From assembly GCA_913061105.1 (NCBI GenBank), contig CAJXVJ010000003.1, forward strand, positions 1 to 45,795: DNA of 45,795 nucleotides, given 5' to 3'. A program made the translations under genes and the position numbers. The notes under the pieces were generated by a model. The model saw only the letters and a list, made by a program, of their open reading frames with translations, did no database searches and was not told where the DNA came from. Source of the stretch: an uncultured Alcanivoracaceae bacterium. Lineage in GTDB: Bacteria; Pseudomonadota; Gammaproteobacteria; Xanthomonadales; Marinicellaceae. The first letter of the stretch is position 1. Each line of letters opens with the position of its first letter. Below are positions 1 to 7,742 of this stretch, piece by piece.

Positions 1-46
1 AGATTTCTGCCTGTCTCGTGGGCTCGGAGATGTGTATAAGAGACAG
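1..46 (+). other. Nextera i7 sequencing adapter left on the contig end (artifact)
   Basis: This is synthetic sequence, not genome. Positions 28-46 are the Tn5 mosaic end AGATGTGTATAAGAGACAG and 13-27 are the Nextera read-2 adapter GTCTCGTGGGCTCGG. Positions 5-12 (TTCTGCCT) match the i7 index I know as N703, and 1-4 (AGAT) match the end of the P7 oligo. The reverse complement of the same adapter is at 45751-45795. Genomic sequence starts at 47, so the first gene is cut by library or assembly processing and not by a mutation. Confidence 0.98.
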
Positions 47-48
47 AA

Positions 49-750
49 ATAGAAGCGTTGTTTTACGACTCAAAATTTTGGAGCATTAACAAATTCAATC
101 TTGTATCAATTAAAAACAAAGACTATGTTAACCCTGGATCAGAAAGTATTAATATTAAAATAAGAAAATACATCATAGAAAAAACCGATCGACGTTTTGA
201 TGGGAAAATATTTTTATTTACACATCCAAGGTACTTAGGGTTCGGTTTTAATTCTGTTAATTTTTATTTTTGTTTTGAAGGCAATGCAATCAAATACATT
301 ATATCAGAGATAAATAATACGCCTTGGAAAGAAAAGCACCTGTACTTTCATGATAACAGCGAAAATACAAATCCAACAAAAGATAACAAATCTGGCGTAT
401 TATCATTTAACTTTAATAAAGAGTTTCACATTTCTCCGTTTGTTGATATGGATATCAAATACGACTGGAAGTTTGAATTGACCGAAGACAAAATAAAAAT
501 TTCTATGAAACTTTTAAAAGGCAATACAACTCCTCTGAAGGTTTATTTGAATACAAGTTTAACTCACATAAAAAAGAGCAACACATCAAAATGGGCCTTA
601 AAAAAACCATATCAGGCTTTGAAAATGTCAGCAGGCATCTATTGGCAGGCGTTTAAATTGTGGTTAAAAAAAGTTCCAATTTATGATCATCCCAAAACAG
701 CCAACGAAGAAGCAATTAACAACAATATCAAATCCAAGATTAAGAGATAA
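49..750 (+). CDS. DUF1365 family protein, 5'-truncated by the contig end
   Basis: About 234 codons are readable from the first base after the adapter. The visible part matches the DUF1365 family: an FNL block near its start, then the conserved stretch HPRYLGFGFNSVNFYFCFE and a conserved EINNT. Full members run about 250-270 residues and begin with a short segment of the type HRRFxPxxHxF, which is missing here, so roughly 30-40 N-terminal residues lie off the contig. A TTG at 58 is not a credible start, because the reading frame is open back to the adapter and homology begins before it. DUF1365 genes sit next to CFA-type methyltransferases and often an FAD-dependent oxidoreductase; their biochemical role is not established. 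It ends four bases before the next ATG, so the two are co-transcribed. Confidence 0.88.
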   Translation: MEALFYDSKFWSINKFNLVSIKNKDYVNPGSESINIKIRKYIIEKTDRRFDGKIFLFTHPRYLGFGFNSVNFYFCFEGNAIKYIISEINNTPWKEKHLYFHDNSENTNPTKDNKSGVLSFNFNKEFHISPFVDMDIKYDWKFELTEDKIKISMKLLKGNTTPLKVYLNTSLTHIKKSNTSKWALKKPYQALKMSAGIYWQAFKLWLKKVPIYDHPKTANEEAINNNIKSKIKR

Positions 751-754
751 CAAC

Positions 755-2017
755 ATGAACAAAACAAAAGCCATCAATGCAGGCTCAATAGCAAAACAAG
801 ACAGTAAATTTGATTCTATAATCAAGTCTCAATTTTTAAAACAGATGAGCAAGTTAGAACGGTGCCATTTAGAAATCATTGATGGTCAAGACAGCTATAT
901 TTTTGGAGATGAATCTAGTGAATTGAAATCAACGATAGCCATCCATGACAATGAGTTTTATCATGCTATTGCATTTAAAGGCAGCATTGGAGCTGCAGAA
1001 CAGTATATGTTAAAACACTGGACGACTACAAACCTGACTGATTTGGTCAGGGTTTTTGTTAGAAACCAAGATTTACTCGACCAACTTGAAGGTGGTAGCG
1101 CATGGTTGAAAAATGCGATGTTCAAAGTGGCCCATTTCTTTAATAAAAACACCAAAGATGGGAGTAAGAAAAACATATCAATGCACTATGACTTAGGCAA
1201 TGAGTTGTTTAAACATTTTCTAGATGACAAAATGATGTATTCATCGGCGATTTATCAGTCCCCAGATGACTCACTTGAAACAGCCAGTGATTTTAAATTA
1301 AAAACAATTTGTGAAAAATTAAATTTATCGCCATCCGATAACTTGATAGAAATTGGCACAGGATGGGGTGGGCTGGCCATATATGCTGCAAAAAAATATG
1401 GCTGTCATGTAACCACAACGACTATATCAAATGAACAATTTGCTTATGCTAAGGACTTGATAAAGAAGAACAACCTAGAAGATAGAATCACATTATTAAA
1501 ACAAGATTACCGCAATTTGACTGGCAAATATAATAAATTAGTATCAGTAGAAATGATTGAAGCTGTAGGTCATCAATACCTGGAAACATATTTGCAAAAA
1601 TGCAATGACTTACTGACAGATGATGGGCAGGCATTAATCCAAGCCATTACCATTGAAGATCATCGTTATCTACAATCTTTGAAATCAGTAGACTTTATTA
1701 AGAAGTACATATTTCCCGGGAGTTTTATTCCATCGGTTTCAGCAATAATGAATGCGAGTGTAACATCTACAAAGCTGAAACTATTCAATATGGAAGATTT
1801 TGGCATGAGTTATGCCAGAACATTAAATGCTTGGAATACCCGCTTCAACCAAAATATTAAAGAAATAGATGCATTGGGTTATGACGATACCTTCAAAAGA
1901 ATGTGGGAGTTTTATTTTAGTTATTGCGAAGGTGGTTTTATTGAAAAATCAATCAGTGTGGTACATTTGTTGTTTACAAAGCCACAGTGTGAAAAATCAC
2001 AGATATTGGCATATTAA
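755..2017 (+). CDS. Cyclopropane-fatty-acid-synthase-like SAM methyltransferase (operon type, copy 1)
   Basis: A 420-residue class-I methyltransferase of the CFA synthase family, expected to transfer a methyl or methylene group from S-adenosylmethionine to the double bond of an unsaturated phospholipid acyl chain at the inner membrane. The SAM motif IEIGTGWGG is at residues 198-206, a catalytic-type Glu lies in MIEAVG (267-272), YIFPG follows at 318-322, and a conserved Cys is in FSYCEGGF (391). Two positions differ from E. coli Cfa as I recall it: Ser in YSSAIY (about 164) where Cfa has Cys139, and Gln in LIQAITI (296) where Cfa has His266. These changes seem typical of the DUF1365-linked subfamily and may mean another product, such as a methylated unsaturated acid. 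I chose the ATG at 755, right after the DUF1365 stop; an in-frame start at 683 would overlap that gene by 68 bases and add residues with no family match. Confidence 0.9.
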   Translation: MNKTKAINAGSIAKQDSKFDSIIKSQFLKQMSKLERCHLEIIDGQDSYIFGDESSELKSTIAIHDNEFYHAIAFKGSIGAAEQYMLKHWTTTNLTDLVRVFVRNQDLLDQLEGGSAWLKNAMFKVAHFFNKNTKDGSKKNISMHYDLGNELFKHFLDDKMMYSSAIYQSPDDSLETASDFKLKTICEKLNLSPSDNLIEIGTGWGGLAIYAAKKYGCHVTTTTISNEQFAYAKDLIKKNNLEDRITLLKQDYRNLTGKYNKLVSVEMIEAVGHQYLETYLQKCNDLLTDDGQALIQAITIEDHRYLQSLKSVDFIKKYIFPGSFIPSVSAIMNASVTSTKLKLFNMEDFGMSYARTLNAWNTRFNQNIKEIDALGYDDTFKRMWEFYFSYCEGGFIEKSISVVHLLFTKPQCEKSQILAY

Positions 2018-2019
2018 GC

Positions 2020-2547
2020 ATGAGCAATACGGTCAATTTTATTCTTTTTCAAATGTTGTGGTTGAGTTCAGTTCTGGGAGCAGCTAACGGTATTTTGTGG
2101 CCAGCATGTGTGACTTTATCTTTGATGGTTGTTGTTTTCTTAAAATCAAAATACGCCCATTCTGCCAACTTAAAGTATGTTGTTTTTTCTGTGTTCTTTG
2201 GGTTTGTTATAGACAGTATTTTGGCAAGCTCTGGCTTAATTGAATACAAGTATAATCTTGGAATTATTTATTTGGCTCCTATTTGGATACTGTTTTTATG
2301 GATTGGTTTTGCATTGACTTTTAATCATTCAATGGCATGGATGTTTAAAAACAAAATGATGGCTAATGTTTTTATTGGACTGGGTGCCCCATTGTCTTAT
2401 TTTTCAGCAGCAAAACTCAGCGCCATAGAAATAAATAACCTTTCTTTAACGCTGATCTTGATTTCCATCTTATGGCTGGGATTTTTTAATTTTATAGGCG
2501 TTTTACAAGGATCAATCAAACAAAAAGAGGCATATCATCATGTATGA
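2020..2547 (+). CDS. DUF2878 family membrane protein
   Basis: A 175-residue integral membrane protein with about five hydrophobic segments. The N-terminal WLSSVLGAANGILWPA, a later GFVIDSIL, and the middle motif APIWILFLWIGFALTFNHSM are what I recognise as DUF2878, a family found almost only in clusters with DUF1365, DUF1295 and CFA-like genes. Its function is unknown; a role in presenting or exporting modified lipids is only a guess. It starts two bases after the upstream stop and its last 8 bases overlap the next gene, so translation is probably coupled. Confidence 0.8.
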   Translation: MSNTVNFILFQMLWLSSVLGAANGILWPACVTLSLMVVVFLKSKYAHSANLKYVVFSVFFGFVIDSILASSGLIEYKYNLGIIYLAPIWILFLWIGFALTFNHSMAWMFKNKMMANVFIGLGAPLSYFSAAKLSAIEINNLSLTLILISILWLGFFNFIGVLQGSIKQKEAYHHV

Positions 2548-3313
2548 ATATTTTTTTGAAGCTTTTGTTATTTGCGTGTTGATGCAATCTGTTGCATGGT
2601 GCTGGCAATACAAAACCAAAAATGCTGACATTGTCGACATCACATGGTCTCTGGGCATTGTTGTTTGTGCATTGTATTTTTATTTCGCTCTTGGTGATGT
2701 ATTCAAGACTTCTGCATTGATGCTAATTTTTCCAGCGTTGTGGTATTTGAGATTGTCCATTCATCTCATTTACCGGTATCGAGTTGCGCACGAAGACAAT
2801 AGGTACGCTTACTTAAGAAGCCATTGGAAAAAAAACACCCAACTCAAGTTTTTTCTATTTTTTATGTTCCAAGCTTTATTGATTTGGGTATTTTCTGTGC
2901 CTGCCTATTGGATCAGTCAGGTGCCATTTGAACTGAAAACAAATATAGTTATGGCTTTTATTGTGGGCGGTATTTCATTAATTGGAGTGACAATTGCAGA
3001 CAGTCAATTGTTTCAATTTAAGCAATACAACCAAAACAAAAATAAAGTTTGTGACACTGGATTATGGAAATATTCAAGACACCCCAACTATTTTTTTGAG
3101 TGGGTCCATTGGCTTGTCTACCCCATTTTATTGATAGATACCATCTATTTTGGATGGTCACTAATTTATCCATTTTTAATGCTGTATTTTTTATTAAAAC
3201 TAACAGGCATTCCTTTTTCAGAACAGCAATCATTAATTAACCGAGGAGATTCATACCGTGAATACCAAAACAGAACAAACAAATTTTTCCCATGGAAGCC
3301 AAAAGTCAGTTGA
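2540..3313 (+). CDS. DUF1295 membrane protein (steroid 5-alpha-reductase/isoprenylcysteine methyltransferase fold)
   Basis: A 257-residue protein with six or seven hydrophobic segments. The NADIVDITWSLG block (28-39) and the C-terminal SRHPNYFFEWVHW (179-191) are hallmarks of DUF1295, which is related to membrane reductases and methyltransferases that bind NADPH or SAM near this HPNY motif. In this setting it probably acts on the lipid or fatty acid made by the methyltransferases on either side, for example as a reductase; that is inference. A good ribosome site (AGAGG) precedes the ATG at 2540. The 3' end overlaps the next coding region by 56 bases. Confidence 0.85.
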   Translation: MYEYFFEAFVICVLMQSVAWCWQYKTKNADIVDITWSLGIVVCALYFYFALGDVFKTSALMLIFPALWYLRLSIHLIYRYRVAHEDNRYAYLRSHWKKNTQLKFFLFFMFQALLIWVFSVPAYWISQVPFELKTNIVMAFIVGGISLIGVTIADSQLFQFKQYNQNKNKVCDTGLWKYSRHPNYFFEWVHWLVYPILLIDTIYFGWSLIYPFLMLYFLLKLTGIPFSEQQSLINRGDSYREYQNRTNKFFPWKPKVS

Positions 3314-4337
3314 TTTGGCCATAAAAGTTGTTGAAAAAGGATTACTTCCAGATTTTATGGTCCGGTTTGCAATCAGACAATTAGTAAAACAACGTCTTAA
3401 TGAAGAAAGTGCTGGCGATCCTGAAATGAGCAGTCTAAAGTACAACAAGTTTTTACAATCATTAAAACAATCCTTTTTAGCCATCGATACAGATAAGGCC
3501 AATGAACAACATTATGAAGTTGATGCAGACTTTTATCACTTGGCACTTGGGAAAAGAAAAAAATACTCTTCATGTTATTACAATGGCAATGAATCGATTG
3601 ATGAAGCTGAATTAAACATGCTGGAACTTTATTGCCAACGCGGGCAATTTGTTGATGGTCAAGAGATCCTTGAATTGGGTTGTGGCTGGGGCTCATTAAC
3701 TTTGTTTCTGGCCGAAAAATATCCAAATTCTAATATTACTGGACTTTCAAATTCGCATTCACAAAGAGAGTACATTCAAAACCAGGCAAAAGAAAAAGGC
3801 TTAACAAATATTCATATCATTACATGCGACATCAATGAGTTTGAAATCAATAAAACATTTGATCGTGTCGTTTCCATCGAAATGTTCGAACATGTTAGAA
3901 ACTATCAAAATCTATTTAATCAAATTTCACAGTGGTTAAAAGCTGATGGTTTGTTATTTATCCATGTATTTTGCCACAGATTTCTGATGTACCCTTTTCA
4001 GTCTGAAGGCAGTGATAATTGGATGGGCAAGTATTTCTTTTCTGGTGGGCAAATGCCAGCAGCAGATACTTTTCTTAACTTTCAAGAAAAGCTAAAAATT
4101 GAAACTCGGTGGATTAATAACGGCCAACATTATGAAAAAACTTCTAATGACTGGCTAAAAAACACAGATAAGCATAAACTTGAAATCCTACAAATATTTA
4201 AAAAAGTGTATGGACCAGACTATAAAATATGGTTTCAGCGCTGGAGAATTTTCTTTATGTCTTGTGCAGAATTATTTGGTTACAACAAAGGCAATGAATG
4301 GCTTGTAGGGCATTATTTATTTTCGAATAGAACGTGA
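3258..4337 (+). CDS. Cyclopropane-fatty-acid-synthase-like SAM methyltransferase (copy 2)
   Basis: A 359-residue second member of the CFA family, only distantly similar to copy 1. It has the SAM site ILELGCGWGS (137-146), YSSCYY (103-108), VSIEMFEHV (205-213), FIHVFCHR (234-241) and SCAELF (335-340). Unlike copy 1 it keeps the Cys of YSSC and the His of FIHV, which correspond to the bicarbonate-binding Cys and His of E. coli Cfa. The GTG at 3258 is the likely start because GAGGAG lies 9 bases upstream, although this makes a 56-base overlap with DUF1295. The stop overlaps the kinase start in a GTGA. Related proteins are often annotated just as SAM-dependent or class-I methyltransferases; the acyl substrate cannot be read from sequence. 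Confidence 0.85.
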   Translation: MNTKTEQTNFSHGSQKSVDLAIKVVEKGLLPDFMVRFAIRQLVKQRLNEESAGDPEMSSLKYNKFLQSLKQSFLAIDTDKANEQHYEVDADFYHLALGKRKKYSSCYYNGNESIDEAELNMLELYCQRGQFVDGQEILELGCGWGSLTLFLAEKYPNSNITGLSNSHSQREYIQNQAKEKGLTNIHIITCDINEFEINKTFDRVVSIEMFEHVRNYQNLFNQISQWLKADGLLFIHVFCHRFLMYPFQSEGSDNWMGKYFFSGGQMPAADTFLNFQEKLKIETRWINNGQHYEKTSNDWLKNTDKHKLEILQIFKKVYGPDYKIWFQRWRIFFMSCAELFGYNKGNEWLVGHYLFSNRT

Positions 4338-5647
4338 AAACACAATACAAGAAATCATCGGACACTTATAAAAAGCTAAATAAGGTTTTTTATATACAAC
4401 TCGTTTTCATTAGTTTGGTTACCATTGCCAGTGTTTTTGGCGCGGCCAAAGTTGTAGAAAATGTGCTGATAAAAGAAGCGCTAATAGGCGAGGCGGAATT
4501 TTTCTGGGAACATTATGATGAAGACAAAAATTTTACATTGCCAGTAACCATGAATTTAACGGGGTACTTGGTAACAGACAATGATTACTCACAAGTACCT
4601 GAACAATTAAGTCATTTACACGAAAACTATCAAAGAATTGATTTAAACGAAAAGCTTCCGATTGTTTATTTTACTGAGAAAGACAATAAAAAGCTGTATT
4701 TAATTTTTGAAGAAGCCCAGGTTTCTAAGTTGGCATTGTATTTTGGTATAGCGCCTTTGATCATTGTATTGTTGGCAATTTACTTACCGGCATTTTATTC
4801 ATATGTACAATCTAAACGCGCAATTTCACCCATTTTGCAAGTCATTAAAAAAATTGAATCAGTCAAAGTTAGCAAGGGAGAACTTGAAAACTTAAATTTT
4901 GATTCGGTTTTGACCAGTGGCAACCAAGAAGTGGGTGCATTGGTAAATTCCTTCCAACAATTCTCTATGAGAATTACTGATTTTGTTAAAAGAGAACGTA
5001 ATTTTGCACGATATGCCAGCCATGAATTAAGAACGCCATTAGCAGTTTTAAAAGGCTCTATAGCATTGCTAAAAATTCAAGACCTGACACCCAAACAACA
5101 ACCCATTGTTAACCGCATGAACACCATGGTTTTAGAGATGCAAGATTTGCTCGATTCTTTGTTGCTTTTATCAAGGGAACAAGACATTGTTTTATCTCAA
5201 CAACCGATTATTATTAACGACTATTTAAAAGAGATTGTTGCCAAAGCTGATGATGTTGTTGTTGAAAAGAACATAAAAATAAGCTTAGATTCGATTAACC
5301 TTATAGAGGCCCATATACCTGAACAATTATTTAGTATTGTCGTTAATAACTTGATTCGAAATGCATGTTTGTATAGTGAAGAAAATAGCATTATTAATAT
5401 TTCCATAAGAGGATCAAAAATCATCATCCAAGATCGTGGCTTGGGCATGAGCCCGCAACAGTTAAAAGAGATTTTCAATCCATTTTATCGCGCAAATGAA
5501 CATTCTGGTGTTAAAGGTTTTGGTTTGGGTTTATCGATTGTTCAATGGATTTGCACTCAGTGTAACTGGGAGATTGAATTTCACAGTGAATTGGATAAGG
5601 GCACAGTGGTAACTCTTGATATTAAAAATGTAACCAAGCTTACTTAG
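4334..5647 (+). CDS. Sensor histidine kinase, last gene of the lipid operon
   Basis: A 437-residue membrane sensor kinase. One transmembrane segment lies near 18-40 and another near 133-155, enclosing a periplasmic loop of about 90 residues with no domain I recognise. A linker (157-222) leads to the HisKA domain with phospho-acceptor His230 in ASHELRTPL. The ATPase domain has the N box NNLIRNA (about 332-338), the G1 box DRGLGM and the G2 box GFGLGLS. It starts with GTG overlapping the upstream stop by four bases, so it is coupled to the fatty-acid methyltransferase. The only response regulator nearby is the convergent gene at 5675-6358, the likely partner. The signal may be a membrane state that the operon corrects, by inference from coupling alone. 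Confidence 0.9.
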   Translation: MKTQYKKSSDTYKKLNKVFYIQLVFISLVTIASVFGAAKVVENVLIKEALIGEAEFFWEHYDEDKNFTLPVTMNLTGYLVTDNDYSQVPEQLSHLHENYQRIDLNEKLPIVYFTEKDNKKLYLIFEEAQVSKLALYFGIAPLIIVLLAIYLPAFYSYVQSKRAISPILQVIKKIESVKVSKGELENLNFDSVLTSGNQEVGALVNSFQQFSMRITDFVKRERNFARYASHELRTPLAVLKGSIALLKIQDLTPKQQPIVNRMNTMVLEMQDLLDSLLLLSREQDIVLSQQPIIINDYLKEIVAKADDVVVEKNIKISLDSINLIEAHIPEQLFSIVVNNLIRNACLYSEENSIINISIRGSKIIIQDRGLGMSPQQLKEIFNPFYRANEHSGVKGFGLGLSIVQWICTQCNWEIEFHSELDKGTVVTLDIKNVTKLT

Positions 5648-5674
5648 TTTGAATGCCATTACCTGGTTGAAGCA

Positions 5675-6358
5675 TTACATGTCTTCCAATTTAATGCCGA
5701 TTGTTGGAATGGTGTGTAACAATTGCTTATCAAAGGGCTTATCAATGGTTTTTCTTAATAGATAAAGGTGGCTTCTTAACACGTCAGATTCAGGAGATAA
5801 ATCACCCCACAGTTCTTTGGATAGCCTTTCTTTTGAAATGACTTCTGGAGATTTCAACATTAGGACTTTTAAAATTTGAAGGCCTGTTGGCGATACTTTT
5901 AGTACTTTTCCTTGTCGACTCACTTGGAGTGTTGCTTGATCAAAAATCAAATCGCCTACCGATAAGCTAGATTTGTTGAGTTCGCCTTTGAATCTTTTGA
6001 TTAATGCCGTTAATCTGGCGACTAATTCTTTCGGATCAAATGGCTTTACCAAATAATCATCAGCACCAGTATCAAACCCTTTAAGCTTATCATCCATTTG
6101 ATCTCTGGCAGTCAACATGATAATTGGGATATCAGATTTTGCTTCGTTTCGCACTTTATCACACACCGCAAACCCATCTATTCCTGGTAGCATGATGTCT
6201 AATACGATGGCATCATAAATATTGGTGACAGCCAAATGAAGACCAGACAAACCATCCAACGCATAATCAACATCGAACCCTGAGTGTTGAAGGTATTCAC
6301 CAATAGTGGTTGCCAATTCTTTGTGGTCTTCAATGATTAATACCGAAGCTTTGTTCAT
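5675..6358 (-). CDS. OmpR/PhoB-family response regulator
   Basis: A 227-residue two-domain transcription factor. The receiver domain has the acidic pair E10/D11, phospho-acceptor Asp54 in VLDIMLPG, Thr in MLTARD and Lys in LVKPFDP. A winged-helix DNA-binding domain follows from about residue 130, with ISKERLSKELWG and SHLYLLRKTID as recognition-region landmarks. Its 3' end faces the histidine kinase 27 bases away, so the pair are adjacent but convergent, which is unusual for partners. It lies 66 bases downstream of the nitrilase, and that gap carries a palindrome (6409-6423) and a possible promoter, so it may be transcribed on its own. The lipid operon and the hydrolase genes are the obvious candidate targets. 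Confidence 0.93.
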   Translation of the reverse strand: MNKASVLIIEDHKELATTIGEYLQHSGFDVDYALDGLSGLHLAVTNIYDAIVLDIMLPGIDGFAVCDKVRNEAKSDIPIIMLTARDQMDDKLKGFDTGADDYLVKPFDPKELVARLTALIKRFKGELNKSSLSVGDLIFDQATLQVSRQGKVLKVSPTGLQILKVLMLKSPEVISKERLSKELWGDLSPESDVLRSHLYLLRKTIDKPFDKQLLHTIPTIGIKLEDM

Positions 6359-6408
6359 GTGATTTTCTGCTGGTTAATTGAACACTATTTTAACATAATA
6401 TCGTAAAA

Positions 6409-6423
6409 CAAAAGTAACTTTTG
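6409..6423. promoter_or_regulatory. Palindrome upstream of the response regulator (possible operator)
   Basis: CAAAAGT-A-ACTTTTG is a perfect 7+1+7 palindrome 51 bases before the response-regulator start and just after the nitrilase stop. On the minus strand TTGATC and TACGAT spaced by 17 bases overlap it and could be a weak promoter. It may be an operator for autoregulation; it lacks the GC content and T-run of a terminator. Confidence 0.35.
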
Positions 6424-6424
6424 A

Positions 6425-7378
6425 TCAATCTAGGTAATCCACTACTTGTTGTCTTTTTCTGTCCACAGTTAATCGGGTAATATCTGGCCTAGAGTAATGT
6501 CCACAGGCATCAAAGTTCTGTCTTTCCTCTAATACTCGGTTGTAATCTATCTCTGCACAGATGATTTCTTCATTGTTTTCAACTGGAGGAACGACCCATT
6601 GTCCATCAGGTCCAGCAATACAAGAGCCTCCATTGGCTAACACATCTGGTGCGTTGTTTAAAATCAAGTCAAGATGTGGCGTTTCTTTTGGGAAATCTGA
6701 TGCTCTCATAATACTTGAAACCGAAACCACAAATGAACGTGATTCTTTGGCAATGAAACGGGTGATATCTTTTGTATTGTTTACAGAGCCAGGCCACACT
6801 GCGATGTGAAGGTTTTCACCTTGTCCATATAGGGCGGTTCTGGCCAAAGGCATCCAGTTTTCCCAACAATTTAAACCGCCTACAGTAAATGGAGGCAAAT
6901 CATGTACAACCAGCCCATTGCCATCACCAGGTGACCAACTTAAGCGTTCTTCATAAGTTGGTTGTAGTTTTCTGTGGACGGATTTAATCTGACCATTTTG
7001 ATTGATGTAAACCAATGAACAATAGAGGCTGTGCCCGCCCCTGTTTTGTGCTCTTTCTATAATACCTAAATAAACAGCAATTTTGTTTTGAGCAGCCATT
7101 TGGCAAATGCCATCCAAGTCACCTTTGTCTATTTGTATTGAGGCACGAAGGTAATGTGCATGAATTTCTTTCTGAATTTTAGAATCAAATTCTGAAGCAT
7201 TTGTTAATGACAGCCAAAAAGGATAACCTGGTAATAAGCCTTCAGAAAAAACCACCAACTCACAATTTTTGTTTGTTGCATCATTAATTGAGGCTTTAAC
7301 TTTTTCAATGGTTTTTTCTTTATTAAGCCATACAGGAGCAATTTGTGCCATACCAATTTTGAGCGTGTTTTTAGACAT
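6425..7378 (-). CDS. Nitrilase (carbon-nitrogen hydrolase)
   Basis: A 317-residue member of the nitrilase superfamily. The catalytic triad is visible: Glu in VVFSEGLLPGYP, Lys in VHRKLQPTYEER and Cys in GGLNCWENWMP. The CWENWMP signature is that of true nitrilases (branch 1), which turn nitriles into carboxylic acids and ammonia, rather than of amidases. I start at the ATG at 7378; a TTG three codons upstream is less likely. The first 8 bases overlap the end of the VOC gene, so the genes from 8512 down to 6425 are one transcription unit. A detoxifying role for plant- or cyanobacteria-derived nitriles is plausible, but the substrate is not evident. Confidence 0.9.
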   Translation of the reverse strand: MSKNTLKIGMAQIAPVWLNKEKTIEKVKASINDATNKNCELVVFSEGLLPGYPFWLSLTNASEFDSKIQKEIHAHYLRASIQIDKGDLDGICQMAAQNKIAVYLGIIERAQNRGGHSLYCSLVYINQNGQIKSVHRKLQPTYEERLSWSPGDGNGLVVHDLPPFTVGGLNCWENWMPLARTALYGQGENLHIAVWPGSVNNTKDITRFIAKESRSFVVSVSSIMRASDFPKETPHLDLILNNAPDVLANGGSCIAGPDGQWVVPPVENNEEIICAEIDYNRVLEERQNFDACGHYSRPDITRLTVDRKRQQVVDYLD

Positions 7379-7742
7379 TTTGATCAACTAAAATTATATT
7401 TCCATCAGGATCAATAACAGAAAAACTGCCAGGACCAGAATCATCTGCTAGGTTTTCTTGGACAGTTTCAATGCCCTTGGTATTAAACTCTTTGTGCAAG
7501 ACACGAACATCATCGAATTCATCAAGTTCGTTACAGTCTTTGTCCCAACCAGGATTAAAAGTCATTAAATTCGAATCAAACATGCCTTGGAATAGTCCAA
7601 TAGTATGATCGCCATTTCTTAAAATTAACCACCCTTGTGCTTGTACACCACCTATTTGAATGAATCCTATTTTTTCATAAAATTCTTTTGATTTTTCAAT
7701 GTCTTTTACAGTTAAACTGACTGAAAATGCGCCTAGTTTCAT
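7371..7742 (-). CDS. VOC (glyoxalase/bleomycin-resistance fold) protein
   Basis: A 123-residue single-copy VOC domain protein. The N-terminal FSVSLTVKDIEKSKEFYEKIG and C-terminal VIDPDGNIILVDQ are typical of the fold, which forms a metal site from paired beta-alpha-beta-beta-beta modules in a dimer. It could be a dioxygenase, a lyase or a binding protein; sequence alone does not tell. A strong AAGGTGA ribosome site sits inside the end of the upstream hydrolase, with which it overlaps by four bases (ATGA), and its 3' end overlaps the nitrilase. The tight packing suggests a shared catabolic or detoxification task. Confidence 0.85.
   Translation of the reverse strand: MKLGAFSVSLTVKDIEKSKEFYEKIGFIQIGGVQAQGWLILRNGDHTIGLFQGMFDSNLMTFNPGWDKDCNELDEFDDVRVLHKEFNTKGIETVQENLADDSGPGSFSVIDPDGNIILVDQNV

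Noticed and set aside
683-754. Upstream start for the first CFA-like gene
   Set aside because: It overlaps the DUF1365 gene and adds 24 residues with no match; the ATG at 755 directly follows the stop.
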